Positions 13,694 through 20,621 of a DNA stretch of 30,423 nt are shown piece by piece. The DNA comes from a virus. The notes beneath the pieces are model-generated. The model was given only the letters and a program-made list of their open reading frames with translations, was not told the origin of the DNA and did no database searches. The DNA is taken from the IMG/VR virus record IMGVR_UViG_3300037117_000176, positions 1 to 30,423 of that record. One strand, 5' to 3'. Positions within the stretch are counted from its first letter, which is position 1, and the number at the start of each line of letters is the position of its first letter. The position numbers and the translations under genes are program-made.

Positions 13694-14530
13694 ATGATTA
13701 CACTGCAACATAACCCGCCTAGAATCAATCAGTTAATAGGTATTATGTTAACTCGTGCGGAGAACACCTTTGTTCTCAGCACGCCTCGATGTCCGAGTAA
13801 AAATGGTTATGTAAAATGGCTCGGCTGTCTGCTGGCCTTCCTCTTATTCCCCATTCCGGCTTCCGTAACACCCTCAACTCTTGACCAAGTTGATCTTCAA
13901 TACCAAATAGAGTCCGACTCAGACTCCCCCCACGCCTCCCCCCGTCCCCCAGAAGTGACTGCGCGCCGTTTGGTCGAGCGAATCCTGTTCCACCTGGCCT
14001 ACACCGAAGCGCACGAAGCCAATCCCCACTTTCGCGCAGATATTCGGATTGCATGGATCGCGGTCAAGTGGGCCAGCGACGGCATTCCAGAATTGTCACC
14101 CTACAGGCTACTTCCTCCGCACGTCGCGGCTACCTTCGCAGTGCTTAATTGTCATCCTGATGAAGTTTGGCCGCGCATCCTCCAAACTCGGCAGGAGAAG
14201 CTGGGCGCTGAATATTCCGAGTGGTATGACGCCAGCGGAATGAGCAAGCCGGACATTCCCAAGAAAAAATCTGAGTCTGTCAGTGGGCAGGCTCCAACAC
14301 GAATTAGAAAAGTTTCTTCTGCTGGCTCCGACCGTCCGGCCGCAATGCGAACGCGTACCCGCAATGTTGGCGAGGCTGGGATGGGCGAATGTGTTCTAGA
14401 CTCCGCACTTCGCTCAGGGGAAGCCGCGCGCGACTCCGGGTCAGCAGAAGAATTTAAGCCTGAGTCCCCCGTTACCACGGCTCCGCAACCGCAAGCAGTT
14501 CCCTTCCCCAAGGAAAGAAGGCGCGTGTGA
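13694..14530 (+). CDS. Hypothetical protein with hydrophobic N-terminal segment
   Basis: The frame has 278 residues from ATG 13694; ATG 13745 (261 residues) has an AGG 4 bases before it and is an alternative. A hydrophobic segment WLGCLLAFLLFPIPASV lies near residue 43-59 and could be a signal anchor. A helical domain follows with ARRLVERILFHLAYTEAHEA and RADIRIAWIAVKWASDG. The last 90 residues are polar and Pro/Ser/Arg-rich, probably disordered. No family is recognised. Its stop overlaps the next GTG start. Confidence 0.6.
   Translation: MITLQHNPPRINQLIGIMLTRAENTFVLSTPRCPSKNGYVKWLGCLLAFLLFPIPASVTPSTLDQVDLQYQIESDSDSPHASPRPPEVTARRLVERILFHLAYTEAHEANPHFRADIRIAWIAVKWASDGIPELSPYRLLPPHVAATFAVLNCHPDEVWPRILQTRQEKLGAEYSEWYDASGMSKPDIPKKKSESVSGQAPTRIRKVSSAGSDRPAAMRTRTRNVGEAGMGECVLDSALRSGEAARDSGSAEEFKPESPVTTAPQPQAVPFPKERRRV
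13731..13753. promoter_or_regulatory. AGTTAA-N11-TTAACT palindrome
   Basis: AGTTAA at 13731-13736 and TTAACT at 13748-13753 form a perfect interrupted palindrome in an unusually AT-rich stretch. It overlaps the alternative start ATG 13745, where a bound protein could block transcription or translation. It is a candidate operator; no partner regulator is identified. Confidence 0.35.
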
Positions 14531-14904
14531 ATCCACTTCATCCAGTTTTCGCAGAAATACTAAAGCCCTTCGAGCCAAAGGAAGGCCAGCACACCGGCCT
14601 GGTCGTGAAGGACTTATACGCGCAAGTCGACAACACTCTCGAACTTGCCGCCGAAGCCTTGCGCATCAGGAACGCCCCGATATGCCGCAACTGCCGTCAC
14701 GCCAAAGGGGAGCACTCGCACGAACGCGCGGAGTGTCCTGCGCAGTTTTTCCCCGGAGACCTATTCCGGCCGACGACGTTCCAGTCCCTGGGGTGCCAAG
14801 CCGTCGACGCACGAGGATCTTGGGATATCGGCTGCGAATGTGGGCGAGAAGTTGTGGCTGGTACTGAATTCTGCGAGGAGCACAGCCATCATGGCAACGA
14901 TTAA
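14527..14904 (+). CDS. Zinc-binding protein of unknown function
   Basis: The 125-residue product starts at GTG 14527 on the preceding stop. The first half is helical (DLYAQVDNTLELAAEALRIR). The second has ICRNCRHAKGEHSHERAEC and then CECG and FCEEH, so two zinc sites are likely. The C-R-x-C-x3-K-G-x-H pattern is common in small phage proteins. It overlaps the next gene by 14 bp. Confidence 0.65.
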   Translation: MNPLHPVFAEILKPFEPKEGQHTGLVVKDLYAQVDNTLELAAEALRIRNAPICRNCRHAKGEHSHERAECPAQFFPGDLFRPTTFQSLGCQAVDARGSWDIGCECGREVVAGTEFCEEHSHHGND

Positions 14905-15208
14905 CTTCGACGACGAAATGACCGATCGAGAACGCTGGGCGGAAGATCACGGCTATTGGCATGGGACTTGCCCTCGGCATGGGAGTTTCTGGACGGATAC
15001 AGGCTCAGGGTGCGAAATCTGCGCAGAAAACGCAGCAGAGCGGCTGGGAGTGGAGTGGCTGGAGCCTGAAGCGGGTGAGTTTCGCTGCGACAACTGCGGC
15101 GAGATATTTCCAGACGGCGAGAAAGCCAAGTCCGAAGAGTTTGAATACTGCCCAACGTGTTCGCTGGAGTTTAACTGCGGTAACCGTGGAGAGGAGCACA
15201 GCCAATGA
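14891..15208 (+). CDS. Zinc-ribbon protein
   Basis: The 105-residue product starts at ATG 14891 inside the end of the preceding gene. It has TCPRHGSFW and GCEICAENAAERLG, then FRCDNCGEIFPDGEK and YCPTCSLEF, so two zinc ribbons are likely. The acidic composition argues against direct DNA binding. The stop overlaps the next ATG. A longer upstream frame in the same phase is ignored because it lies in the preceding gene. Confidence 0.65.
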   Translation: MATINFDDEMTDRERWAEDHGYWHGTCPRHGSFWTDTGSGCEICAENAAERLGVEWLEPEAGEFRCDNCGEIFPDGEKAKSEEFEYCPTCSLEFNCGNRGEEHSQ

Positions 15209-15420
15209 CAACCCGCTGTTTTACGTTTGGATTCGCCCACGCTCATCCATCCGGCTTTGTGCGAATCACAGCCGCCGACGCAAGTGCATGCCGCGACGAA
15301 ATGATCCGACGCTACAGCAACAAGTGGGCATTCGAGTACAGCGAGGAACAGATCGCCGACCAAATGAAGCGCTTCCCGCAGATGTACGAAGTGAAGGAAG
15401 AAATGGAGGCAGCCCAATGA
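15205..15420 (+). CDS. Hypothetical small protein
   Basis: The 71-residue product is coupled at both ends by ATGA. It starts with strands (RCFTFGFAHAH, FVRITAADASACRDEM) and continues in a charged helix (EEQIADQMKRFPQMYEVKEE). No motif is recognised. It reads as a compact alpha/beta domain. Confidence 0.6.
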   Translation: MTTRCFTFGFAHAHPSGFVRITAADASACRDEMIRRYSNKWAFEYSEEQIADQMKRFPQMYEVKEEMEAAQ

Positions 15421-15575
15421 TGGAATTCGAGCACTTCCTGCGACACGAACGACAATTCGAGAAGACTGAGCGCGAGATCCGGACGCGAGCCTTCCGCGCG
15501 ATGTTGGCGGCCATGGTCAAGACCGCGCTCTGGTTTAGCCCCGTATGGCTGCCGCTGTTGTGGTGGATGCGATGA
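15417..15575 (+). CDS. Tail-anchored mini membrane protein
   Basis: The 52-residue product has a charged N-terminal helix (EHFLRHERQFEKTEREIRTR) and one C-terminal transmembrane segment with ALWFSPVWLPLLWW. It overlaps both neighbours by ATGA. It may anchor a phage complex or affect the host membrane; there is no specific evidence. Confidence 0.6.
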   Translation: MMEFEHFLRHERQFEKTEREIRTRAFRAMLAAMVKTALWFSPVWLPLLWWMR

Positions 15576-15760
15576 CGGCTGATCCGGCGAAGGTGGAAGC
15601 ACTTTTAGTCTGGTACTCGGTCTTCTGCACGCTCGTAGATTCCCACACCGCGGGCGAGTTAGAGACTGACCCTTTAATGGAAAAGCTATTGAGGTTGCGC
15701 CATAGACTCGCGGAAGAAATACCAGAAGTCGAGGCAGAAATGGCTCGGTACAAACAATGA
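15572..15760 (+). CDS. Hypothetical helical protein
   Basis: ATG 15572 overlaps the preceding stop, so the 62-residue form is preferred over the frame from 15545. The product is acidic and helical (KVEALLVWYSVFCTLVDSH, LLRLRHRLAEEIPEVEAEM). No motif is recognised. The stop overlaps the next start. Confidence 0.55.
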   Translation: MTADPAKVEALLVWYSVFCTLVDSHTAGELETDPLMEKLLRLRHRLAEEIPEVEAEMARYKQ

Positions 15761-15930
15761 AGGACATCAACCAAGTTATCGTCCGCAAGTTGGAGGAGAT
15801 GCGGCTCTGCAAGGTGCAGATCTACTGCTTGAAGGTCGTAATTCCCTTGCTGGCGGTCGCTGAGCCGGGTTGCTCGGAGTGTGTCCCTACGACTCAGCCA
15901 GGGAATTCGCATCAAGGCGGCACGCCATAG
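15757..15930 (+). CDS. Small protein with leucine-rich VIPLL motif
   Basis: The 57-residue product starts at ATG 15757 on the preceding stop. The helix RKLEEMRLCKVQIYCLKVVIPLL resembles a short coiled-coil motif of the KEVEALR-VVIPLL type that I recall from many small bacterial proteins. The C-terminal 20 residues are polar with two Cys. The function is unknown. This resemblance is from memory and unverified. Confidence 0.5.
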   Translation: MKDINQVIVRKLEEMRLCKVQIYCLKVVIPLLAVAEPGCSECVPTTQPGNSHQGGTP

Positions 15931-16002
15931 TTTTCCACATTTTGCACACGAACAATCACCACGAAACATCCACGCAGGGGCGAAAGGCGAACGGATAAAG
16001 CG

Positions 16003-16425
16003 ATGGCGGACGAGAAAATTCCCGATTTGAAAAGAACGCGCACAAGTTCTGCACAGTGGATCAAAAGGTTTTTAGACCACGGCCCATTCTGCCACTACTG
16101 CGAAATTCGCCTCACCTTGGATACTGCGGTGCGAGAACATTTGACGCCGCTTTGCCGCGGAGGCGCGGATTCTACCGATAACCTCGTGCCGTCCTGCGAT
16201 CAGTGTAATCAGATGAAGGCATGGCGAACCGATGACGAGTTTTTCCGCGACCGACCCATGCTCTTAGCGCGACGCACATCCCGCCGCACGATAGCGCTGC
16301 CTACGCCAAGTGGTCTGTCGTTGGAAGAAGCGAACGAGCCGGGCCTGTTGAAAAGGTTGAGTAATGAGCGGGAACGTGTATCCCGTTGGTGGCGTAGCAC
16401 TTCAGCTTACCGGAGGACAGCATGA
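16003..16425 (+). CDS. HNH endonuclease
   Basis: The 140-residue product has CHYCEIRLTLDTAVREHLTP, then LCRGGADSTDNLVPSC and CDQCNQMKAW: two CxxC zinc knuckles around the H, N and second-site residues of the HNH core. The C-terminal 50 residues are basic. It may be a free-standing homing-type or recombination nuclease. The preceding 72 bp hold no gene. Its stop overlaps the next ATG. Confidence 0.85.
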   Translation: MADEKIPDLKRTRTSSAQWIKRFLDHGPFCHYCEIRLTLDTAVREHLTPLCRGGADSTDNLVPSCDQCNQMKAWRTDDEFFRDRPMLLARRTSRRTIALPTPSGLSLEEANEPGLLKRLSNERERVSRWWRSTSAYRRTA

Positions 16426-16655
16426 GCATCCTGCAGCCCCATCACTACACCTGTCGCGAGTGCGGCGAAACCAAAATCCTCTTCCTTCGCCTGCAAGATT
16501 TACAGCGCTGGAAGTCGGGCGAGGTTATCCAACGCGTCTTTCCTGATCTCTCCCAAAGCGACCGCGAGCTGATGATGTCCGGAATTTGCGGAGAGTGCTT
16601 CGATGACTTTTTCGAGCAGGAAAAAGAATCCGGAAGCTGGCGGAGGAAGGCATGA
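16422..16655 (+). CDS. Conserved phage zinc protein
   Basis: The 77-residue product has HYTCRECGETKILFLRLQDL, then GEVIQRVFPDLSQSDRELMM, SGICGECFDDFF. CxxC pairs at both ends enclose a segment in which residues fP.LS..dRE.l.SGiC are kept in a family of small phage and plasmid proteins. The function is not known. It is coupled by ATGA on both sides. Confidence 0.75.
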   Translation: MSILQPHHYTCRECGETKILFLRLQDLQRWKSGEVIQRVFPDLSQSDRELMMSGICGECFDDFFEQEKESGSWRRKA

Positions 16656-16903
16656 CCCCCTACGAAGCCAACCTGGATCTGATCGCCGAATGCGACAAGG
16701 CCGCCGCCCAAGGCTTCCTCAAGTGTCAGTGGTGCGAAGGCCACGGGCATCATTGGCGCGAGTGTCCGGAGTACGAAGCTTTTGTCAGACGTGTCGGCCG
16801 CGAGGGGCGAATCGTGATGAAGATCCGGGCGAACTTCTGGCTTGTGTTTAATTTGCTCGGTGTTGGCTTCGCGGCCGGAATGTGCTTCAAGGCGCTGCTA
16901 TGA
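16652..16903 (+). CDS. Zinc-knuckle membrane protein
   Basis: The 83-residue product carries CQWCEGHGHHWREC, an exact C-x2-C-x4-H-x4-C zinc knuckle of the retroviral nucleocapsid type, near residue 25-38. A C-terminal transmembrane helix (FWLVFNLLGVGFAAGMCF) follows. A membrane-tethered nucleic-acid-binding knuckle is unusual. It is coupled to both neighbours by ATGA. Confidence 0.7.
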   Translation: MTPYEANLDLIAECDKAAAQGFLKCQWCEGHGHHWRECPEYEAFVRRVGREGRIVMKIRANFWLVFNLLGVGFAAGMCFKALL

Positions 16904-17550
16904 GCGAACGTAAAGCTTATCCGCTGTCATGGCCGGACGGATGGAGGCGCACGAAATCGCGCAGCCATGCCGCTTTCAATAAGACGAAAGAGCCGCGCTA
17001 CACCGCGGAGAATCAACCGATCTATCAGGGAAAAAGTCGTCTGTCTGTGGCCGATGCGGTGCACCGCGTGCTTATTGAGCTGGACAGGATGAGCATTAAA
17101 GACGACGACATCATCATCTCGACGAATGTTCCGCTCCGGCTGGATGGTCTGCCGCGCAGCGATCAGGAACCGAGCGATCCCGGCGTCGCTGTCTACTGGC
17201 AAAAGAAGGGCCAGCCTGCGATGCGCTGCATGGCCATAGATCGTTATTACCGGGTTGCGGACAACATCGCAGCCGTGGCCGCAACGCTGGATGCGATGCG
17301 CGCGATCGAGCGACACGGAGGAGCGGAAATTCTCAACCGCGCATTCCTCGGATTCGCAGCTCTGCCGGAGAAAGCCTCGCAGCCATGGCGCGAAGTGCTT
17401 GGCATCGAAACCAATCCAACGCTGGATTTAATCGAGACTCGATTCCGCTCGCTTGTCAAAGTGCACCATCCCGACACTGGCGGAGATCGACAGAAATTCG
17501 AGGAAATAATGCAGGCTCGCGAAGCTGCACTGATGGAGCTATCGGCATGA
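16900..17550 (+). CDS. J-domain protein (phage type)
   Basis: The 216-residue product starts at ATG 16900 on the preceding stop. The N-terminal 150 residues (YPLSWPDGWRRT, IISTNVPLRLDGLP, DPGVAVYWQKKG, AIDRYYRVADNIAAVAATLD) match a phage/plasmid family that ends in a J domain. The last 50 residues form helix II, the HPD loop (KVHHPDTGGD) and helix III, which stimulate Hsp70 ATPase in true J proteins. The HPD is intact. It may recruit host DnaK. The next gene encodes a DnaJ-like zinc finger. Confidence 0.9.
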   Translation: MSERKAYPLSWPDGWRRTKSRSHAAFNKTKEPRYTAENQPIYQGKSRLSVADAVHRVLIELDRMSIKDDDIIISTNVPLRLDGLPRSDQEPSDPGVAVYWQKKGQPAMRCMAIDRYYRVADNIAAVAATLDAMRAIERHGGAEILNRAFLGFAALPEKASQPWREVLGIETNPTLDLIETRFRSLVKVHHPDTGGDRQKFEEIMQAREAALMELSA

Positions 17551-17753
17551 GCCTCGACTCCTGGATTACCGGTGAAGGGCGTTGCACTTATTGCGGCCAG
17601 CGGGATTGTCAGTGTCTGGATGATGAGTGTCTGGATGATGACGACGAAATAGAAGAGTGCTACGTGGACTGCCCAAAGTGCGACGGAACAGGGCTAGCGC
17701 CTGAAGGTTTTGACTGCGACTACTGCGATGGCGACGGTGAAATCGAGATATGA
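17547..17753 (+). CDS. DnaJ-type zinc-finger mini protein
   Basis: The 68-residue product starts at ATG 17547 on the stop of the J-domain gene. It contains RCTYCGQRDCQC and an acidic DDECLDDDDEIEEC stretch. Then follow CPKCDGTG and CDYCDGDG, two C-x-x-C-x-G-x-G repeats as in the central zinc region of DnaJ. In DnaJ these bind unfolded protein and assist DnaK. A partnership with the upstream J domain is inferred. The ORF extended upstream in frame lies inside the J gene. Confidence 0.8.
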   Translation: MSLDSWITGEGRCTYCGQRDCQCLDDECLDDDDEIEECYVDCPKCDGTGLAPEGFDCDYCDGDGEIEI

Positions 17754-17869
17754 CCCGGGGAATGAAAGCCGTGAAGCTGCTGACGAAAATTCGGAAGGAA
17801 GCGCCCGCACTCTGGGAGCAGATCGTGAAGCAGTTTGGGAAGCGTAAGAGCGAAAGAAGGGCCGCATGA
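17750..17869 (+). CDS. Mini basic helical protein
   Basis: The 39-residue product starts at ATG 17750 on the preceding stop and ends on the next ATG. It is basic and helical (KAVKLLTKIRKEAPALWEQI) with a KRKSERR tail. It could bind nucleic acid. The only support is tight coupling on both sides and a normal composition. Confidence 0.5.
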   Translation: MTRGMKAVKLLTKIRKEAPALWEQIVKQFGKRKSERRAA

Positions 17870-18063
17870 AACGATTTGCGCGTGCGACGAATTTGGAACC
17901 ATTCGAACAGGTAACGCTGCTCCTGTATCTGATGAAAAATGGTCTCCCGGCGTGGGCGAAGAATGAAGTAGAAGCCTTCGCCAAGCTGATGAACGTTCCC
18001 CAGAGAAGCGCCAAGGCCGCCTTCGAGGGAGCGGTGCGGGCCGGATATCTAGGTAGGCGATGA
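17866..18063 (+). CDS. Small helix-turn-helix-like protein
   Basis: The 65-residue product is all-helical: EPFEQVTLLLYLMKNGLPAW, NEVEAFAKLMNVPQRSAKAA, EGAVRAGYLGRR. The spacing of the last two helices resembles a winged-helix domain that ends in a gly-leu turn. It may be a small transcriptional regulator. No family is certain. ATGA couplings flank it. Confidence 0.6.
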   Translation: MKRFARATNLEPFEQVTLLLYLMKNGLPAWAKNEVEAFAKLMNVPQRSAKAAFEGAVRAGYLGRR

Positions 18064-18230
18064 ATCTACCCGAGAAACTTCGCGACTGGCCGCCAGAGTG
18101 GCTTGAGCTCTGGAGTGAGCGCGCCGGAATAATCGAGTACATGGCGAACGTCTCAAGATTCACAGCTGAGTTTCGGGCTGAAGAAGATATTCGCAACGTG
18201 GCCCGAGCTGAGCAGAAAGTAGGCCGTTGA
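18060..18230 (+). CDS. Conserved small phage protein, WPPEWLELW type
   Basis: The 56-residue product has DWPPEWLELWSERAGIIEYM and a helix with FRAEEDIRNVARAEQ. The WPPEWLELWxERAxIxEY block is a pattern I recall from small phage and integrative-element genes; the function is unknown. It starts on the preceding stop and ends 1 bp before the next start. Confidence 0.65.
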   Translation: MNLPEKLRDWPPEWLELWSERAGIIEYMANVSRFTAEFRAEEDIRNVARAEQKVGR

Positions 18231-18231
18231 A

Positions 18232-18375
18232 ATGTACGATCAGAAACTCACGATTGAGCAATCCGCGGCGCTCTTGCATGCCATCTTTCCGGCCTATCCC
18301 ACACTGCTGCCCTGCAACCCAATTCCGCCGCGGGAGGGCTGGGAACTGCTATGGCTCACGGAGATAAGCGCATGA
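18232..18375 (+). CDS. Hypothetical mini protein
   Basis: The 47-residue product has a helix LTIEQSAALLHAIFPAY followed by a Pro-rich loop (LLPCNPIPPREGW) and ends in ELLWLTEISA. It starts 1 bp after the preceding stop and overlaps the next gene by ATGA. The function is unknown. Confidence 0.5.
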   Translation: MYDQKLTIEQSAALLHAIFPAYPTLLPCNPIPPREGWELLWLTEISA

Positions 18376-18803
18376 AGACCTTTCACATCAGCGACGTTTT
18401 GAGTATCACAACCGGCAGGTTGGTTTCCTCGCGGCACATGGTTGGCATCTACGACATTCTCAACTTTCTAACCGGAGACAGCCTTTTCACTCATCAATTG
18501 CCGCGCGCGATGCGGGAATGTGAACCGTGGCTCCGTATTCTCTTCCCCGCCTTAATGGAGGACAGCCCCCTTATTGTTCGGTTACTTCCAACCTTGGACG
18601 CAGAGATCGCGAAGGCTGACAAGCAGAAGCCTGCCATCGAAGCAGCGTGCACGGCATGGGTTGAATCAGTGCGTGTGGCTGCAGGCTTGCCAGACATCCT
18701 GCCCGTCTACGAGATGGGAGCCGAGATGCACACGCACATTGATCCCATCGAAGAGGCGCGAGCGATGGTCGGAGATAAGCGCGTGATTGTATTGGACAGC
18801 TAG
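18372..18803 (+). CDS. Conserved phage/plasmid protein, DUF7736-like
   Basis: ATG 18372 overlaps the preceding stop, giving 143 residues. The N-terminus FHISDVLSITTGRLVSSRHM, then VGIYDILNFLTGDSLFTHQL and PRAMRECEPWL, matches a conserved domain of unknown function I recall as DUF7736. The C-terminal half (about 70 residues) contains helix and an IDPIEEARAM end. The biochemical role is unknown. A hairpin follows its stop. Confidence 0.75.
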   Translation: MKTFHISDVLSITTGRLVSSRHMVGIYDILNFLTGDSLFTHQLPRAMRECEPWLRILFPALMEDSPLIVRLLPTLDAEIAKADKQKPAIEAACTAWVESVRVAAGLPDILPVYEMGAEMHTHIDPIEEARAMVGDKRVIVLDS

Positions 18804-18818
18804 ATCAGAAACTAGAAA

Positions 18819-18850
18819 GCCGCGTCTGCCCTCAAGTGACCCGACGCGGC
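18819..18850 (+). terminator. Stem-loop before the ERF gene
   Basis: GCCGCGTC at 18819-18826 pairs perfectly with GACGCGGC at 18843-18850 around a 16-base loop. No T tract follows, and the AAAGGAG box of the next gene begins about 10 bases later. It is more likely an attenuator or RNA-stability element than a full terminator. Confidence 0.45.
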
Positions 18851-18875
18851 CTCGACTCGCAAAGGAGCGAATCAC

Positions 18876-19700
18876 ATGGCTACAGCATATCAAAGACTTG
18901 TCCGCCGTTTCTTTCCGAAATCCCTGGCCGCAAATCTGGCCGACGCCTGCGCCAGCGTGTCCGGCGTACTCAAGAAGGGCGACAACGGCACCTTTACCTA
19001 CCTGAGAATTCTCGACGTGGCGAACGCGCTGCGAGACGAACTGTTCTCCCGCGGCATCGTCATAATTCCCTCTGACGTGGAATGCAATCTGGAGATGTTC
19101 GAGTCGGACGTCGCCGGCCGCCGCATCACCGAGGTCCGCGTCAAAACAGAATTCACGCTCACTGATGGACGAAGCGAGAAAGTCTACGCGGCCTATGGAG
19201 TCGGGCGAGACATGGACGGGAAGGCGCTTTTCGCAGCGCAGACCGGTGCACTCAAGTCATGGCTGAAGCGGCTGGGGCTGATCTTCGGTGACCGCGACGA
19301 TCCAGAAATTGAGCAAAGAGCCACGCCGGAGCTGCAGGACGAGCTGCCCCGCCAGAAGCTGGCGCAAGCGCGCTATCAGGCCCGCGCCTGGTCCGCCGCG
19401 CTCGCAACATGCGGACGGACCGAACCGGAGATCGAGGCCATCCTCAGTGAGGCCATGGGACGCGAAGTCACGTCCGGTCTGATCATCGCGCTGCCCCGCG
19501 AAGGCTTCGATGTCGCCATGAAAATCCTGACCCAGCATAGCGATCTGACGAAAGTGTTGGAGGATTCGAAGCGCGCGGCGAAGCGGAGGAAAACTGCAGA
19601 GCGTGTTGCTGATACTGACGCCATGGGGCGGAAGAAAGCACGCGGGCCACAGCCCATCGTGGAAGCGCTAGACCAGCCAAGCGAGTTGACGGGGGATTGA
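18876..19700 (+). CDS. erf: ERF-family single-strand annealing protein
   Basis: These proteins bind single-stranded DNA and anneal homologous strands during phage recombination and genome circularisation. The 274-residue product has the ERF core in about residues 35-150: FTYLRILDVANALRDELFSR, IVIIPSDVE, VRVKTEFTLTDGRS, then YGVGRDMDGKALFAAQTGAL and KSWLKRLGLIFGDRDDPE. The D-x-GKA-x-A-x-TGA-x-K block is diagnostic. The C-terminal third is helical and ends in a basic, disordered tail. A CAAAGGAGCG box precedes ATG 18876. It is 6 bp from the next gene. Confidence 0.85.
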   Translation: MATAYQRLVRRFFPKSLAANLADACASVSGVLKKGDNGTFTYLRILDVANALRDELFSRGIVIIPSDVECNLEMFESDVAGRRITEVRVKTEFTLTDGRSEKVYAAYGVGRDMDGKALFAAQTGALKSWLKRLGLIFGDRDDPEIEQRATPELQDELPRQKLAQARYQARAWSAALATCGRTEPEIEAILSEAMGREVTSGLIIALPREGFDVAMKILTQHSDLTKVLEDSKRAAKRRKTAERVADTDAMGRKKARGPQPIVEALDQPSELTGD

Positions 19701-19706
19701 GAGCAA

Positions 19707-20444
19707 ATGGGAGAAACGACAACTATTTCGTGGACGGATCACACCTTTAACCCGTGGTGGGGCTGCACGCGCGTTTCGCCGGGCTGCGTCAACTGCTACG
19801 CGGAAACCTTCGACAAGCGTATCGGCGGCGACCACTGGGGCCCGGGAAAGCCGCGGCGCACGTTTGGCGAGAAGCACTGGAGTGAGCCGCTGCAATGGGA
19901 CGCGAAGGCGAAGCGCGACGGCGTTATGCGGAAGGTATTCTGTGCCTCTATGGCTGACATCTTCGACGCCGAGGCGCCCTCCGGAGAACGCGAACGGTTG
20001 TGGGACGTGATTCGCGGCACCGAAAACCTGATATGGCAGCTGTTGACGAAGCGGGTCGAAGGCTATAAAGACATGCCCATCGATCTGATGTCCTCTCGCA
20101 GCGTATGGAAGGGATTCACCGCCGAGGACCAAGAGCGCTATGACGAGCGCTGGCAGAGTATGAAGCGCTGGCCGGGCGTGACTTGGTGCAGCTATGAGCC
20201 TGCCATCGGCCCTCTAACGACATTTAAGGTGTGGCACAAGCCGAGCTGGATTGTATTCGGCGGCGAAAGTGGGAACGCTCGGCGTCCGTGCGAACAGCAA
20301 TGGGCGGAACATCTACTGACGGAATGCCGCGAGTGGGGCATCGCATTTTTTATGAAGCAGATGTCCGCGCGCACACCGACGCAGGGGAAAGGGCTAATCC
20401 CGGCGCACTTGATGATCCGAGAATTTCCGGATAGCCGTGCATAA
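19707..20444 (+). CDS. DUF5131 / phage Gp37-Gp68 family protein
   Basis: The 245-residue product begins with ISWTDHTFNPWWGCTRVSPG and CVNCYAE, the hallmark of DUF5131. Its Cys in C-x6-C-x-x-C are thought to bind an iron-sulfur cluster, as in radical SAM-like proteins. Other marks are VFCASMADIFDAE, WQLLTKRVEGY, WCSYEPAIGPL and IVFGGESGNARRP. The family is frequent in phages and prophages, but its substrate is not established. ATG 19707 has a GAGAG box. Confidence 0.9.
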   Translation: MGETTTISWTDHTFNPWWGCTRVSPGCVNCYAETFDKRIGGDHWGPGKPRRTFGEKHWSEPLQWDAKAKRDGVMRKVFCASMADIFDAEAPSGERERLWDVIRGTENLIWQLLTKRVEGYKDMPIDLMSSRSVWKGFTAEDQERYDERWQSMKRWPGVTWCSYEPAIGPLTTFKVWHKPSWIVFGGESGNARRPCEQQWAEHLLTECREWGIAFFMKQMSARTPTQGKGLIPAHLMIREFPDSRA

Positions 20445-20476
20445 GTTTCGCAGCCTTCCCCGAGCCAGAGGGCCGC

Positions 20477-20615
20477 GAGAAACCAGAGGGGAAGCGCAGT
20501 TAGCTCGCCAAGCAACAAGCGCTTCCCTCTGAAATGAGTTTCCAGGGGCGGGAGTTAGCCCGGAAAGACGAAGCTGACAGGATTAGCACTAGGGCAACAA
20601 TCCCGCCCCGGAAAG
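20477..20615 (+). ncRNA. Tandem structured RNA elements with a shared internal loop
   Basis: The leader between the DUF5131 gene and the helicase-methyltransferase gene folds into two like units. Unit 1 has arms 20484-20497 and 20519-20531 (13 bp, one bulged G). They enclose AGTTA, a short GCU/AGC hairpin (20503-20513) and AACAA. Unit 2 has arms GGGGCGGG 20545-20552 and CCCGCCCC 20602-20609, enclosing AGTTA, GCCC/GGGC (558-561 with 592-595) and AACAA. Inside unit 2 a GCUGA/UUAGC hairpin can form. The 3' arm of unit 2 abuts GGAAAG, the ribosome box of ATG 20622. It looks like a cis-regulatory RNA; I do not know its class. Confidence 0.65.
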
Positions 20616-20621
20616 TTTTAT

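Noticed and set aside
19668-20132. A 154-residue leftward frame opposite the DUF5131 gene
   Set aside because: Antisense to a well-supported family member and without motifs.
20545-20609. Hammerhead ribozyme or tRNA
   Set aside because: The CUGANGA and GAAAC core of a hammerhead is absent, and the arms do not make a cloverleaf with anticodon and T arms.
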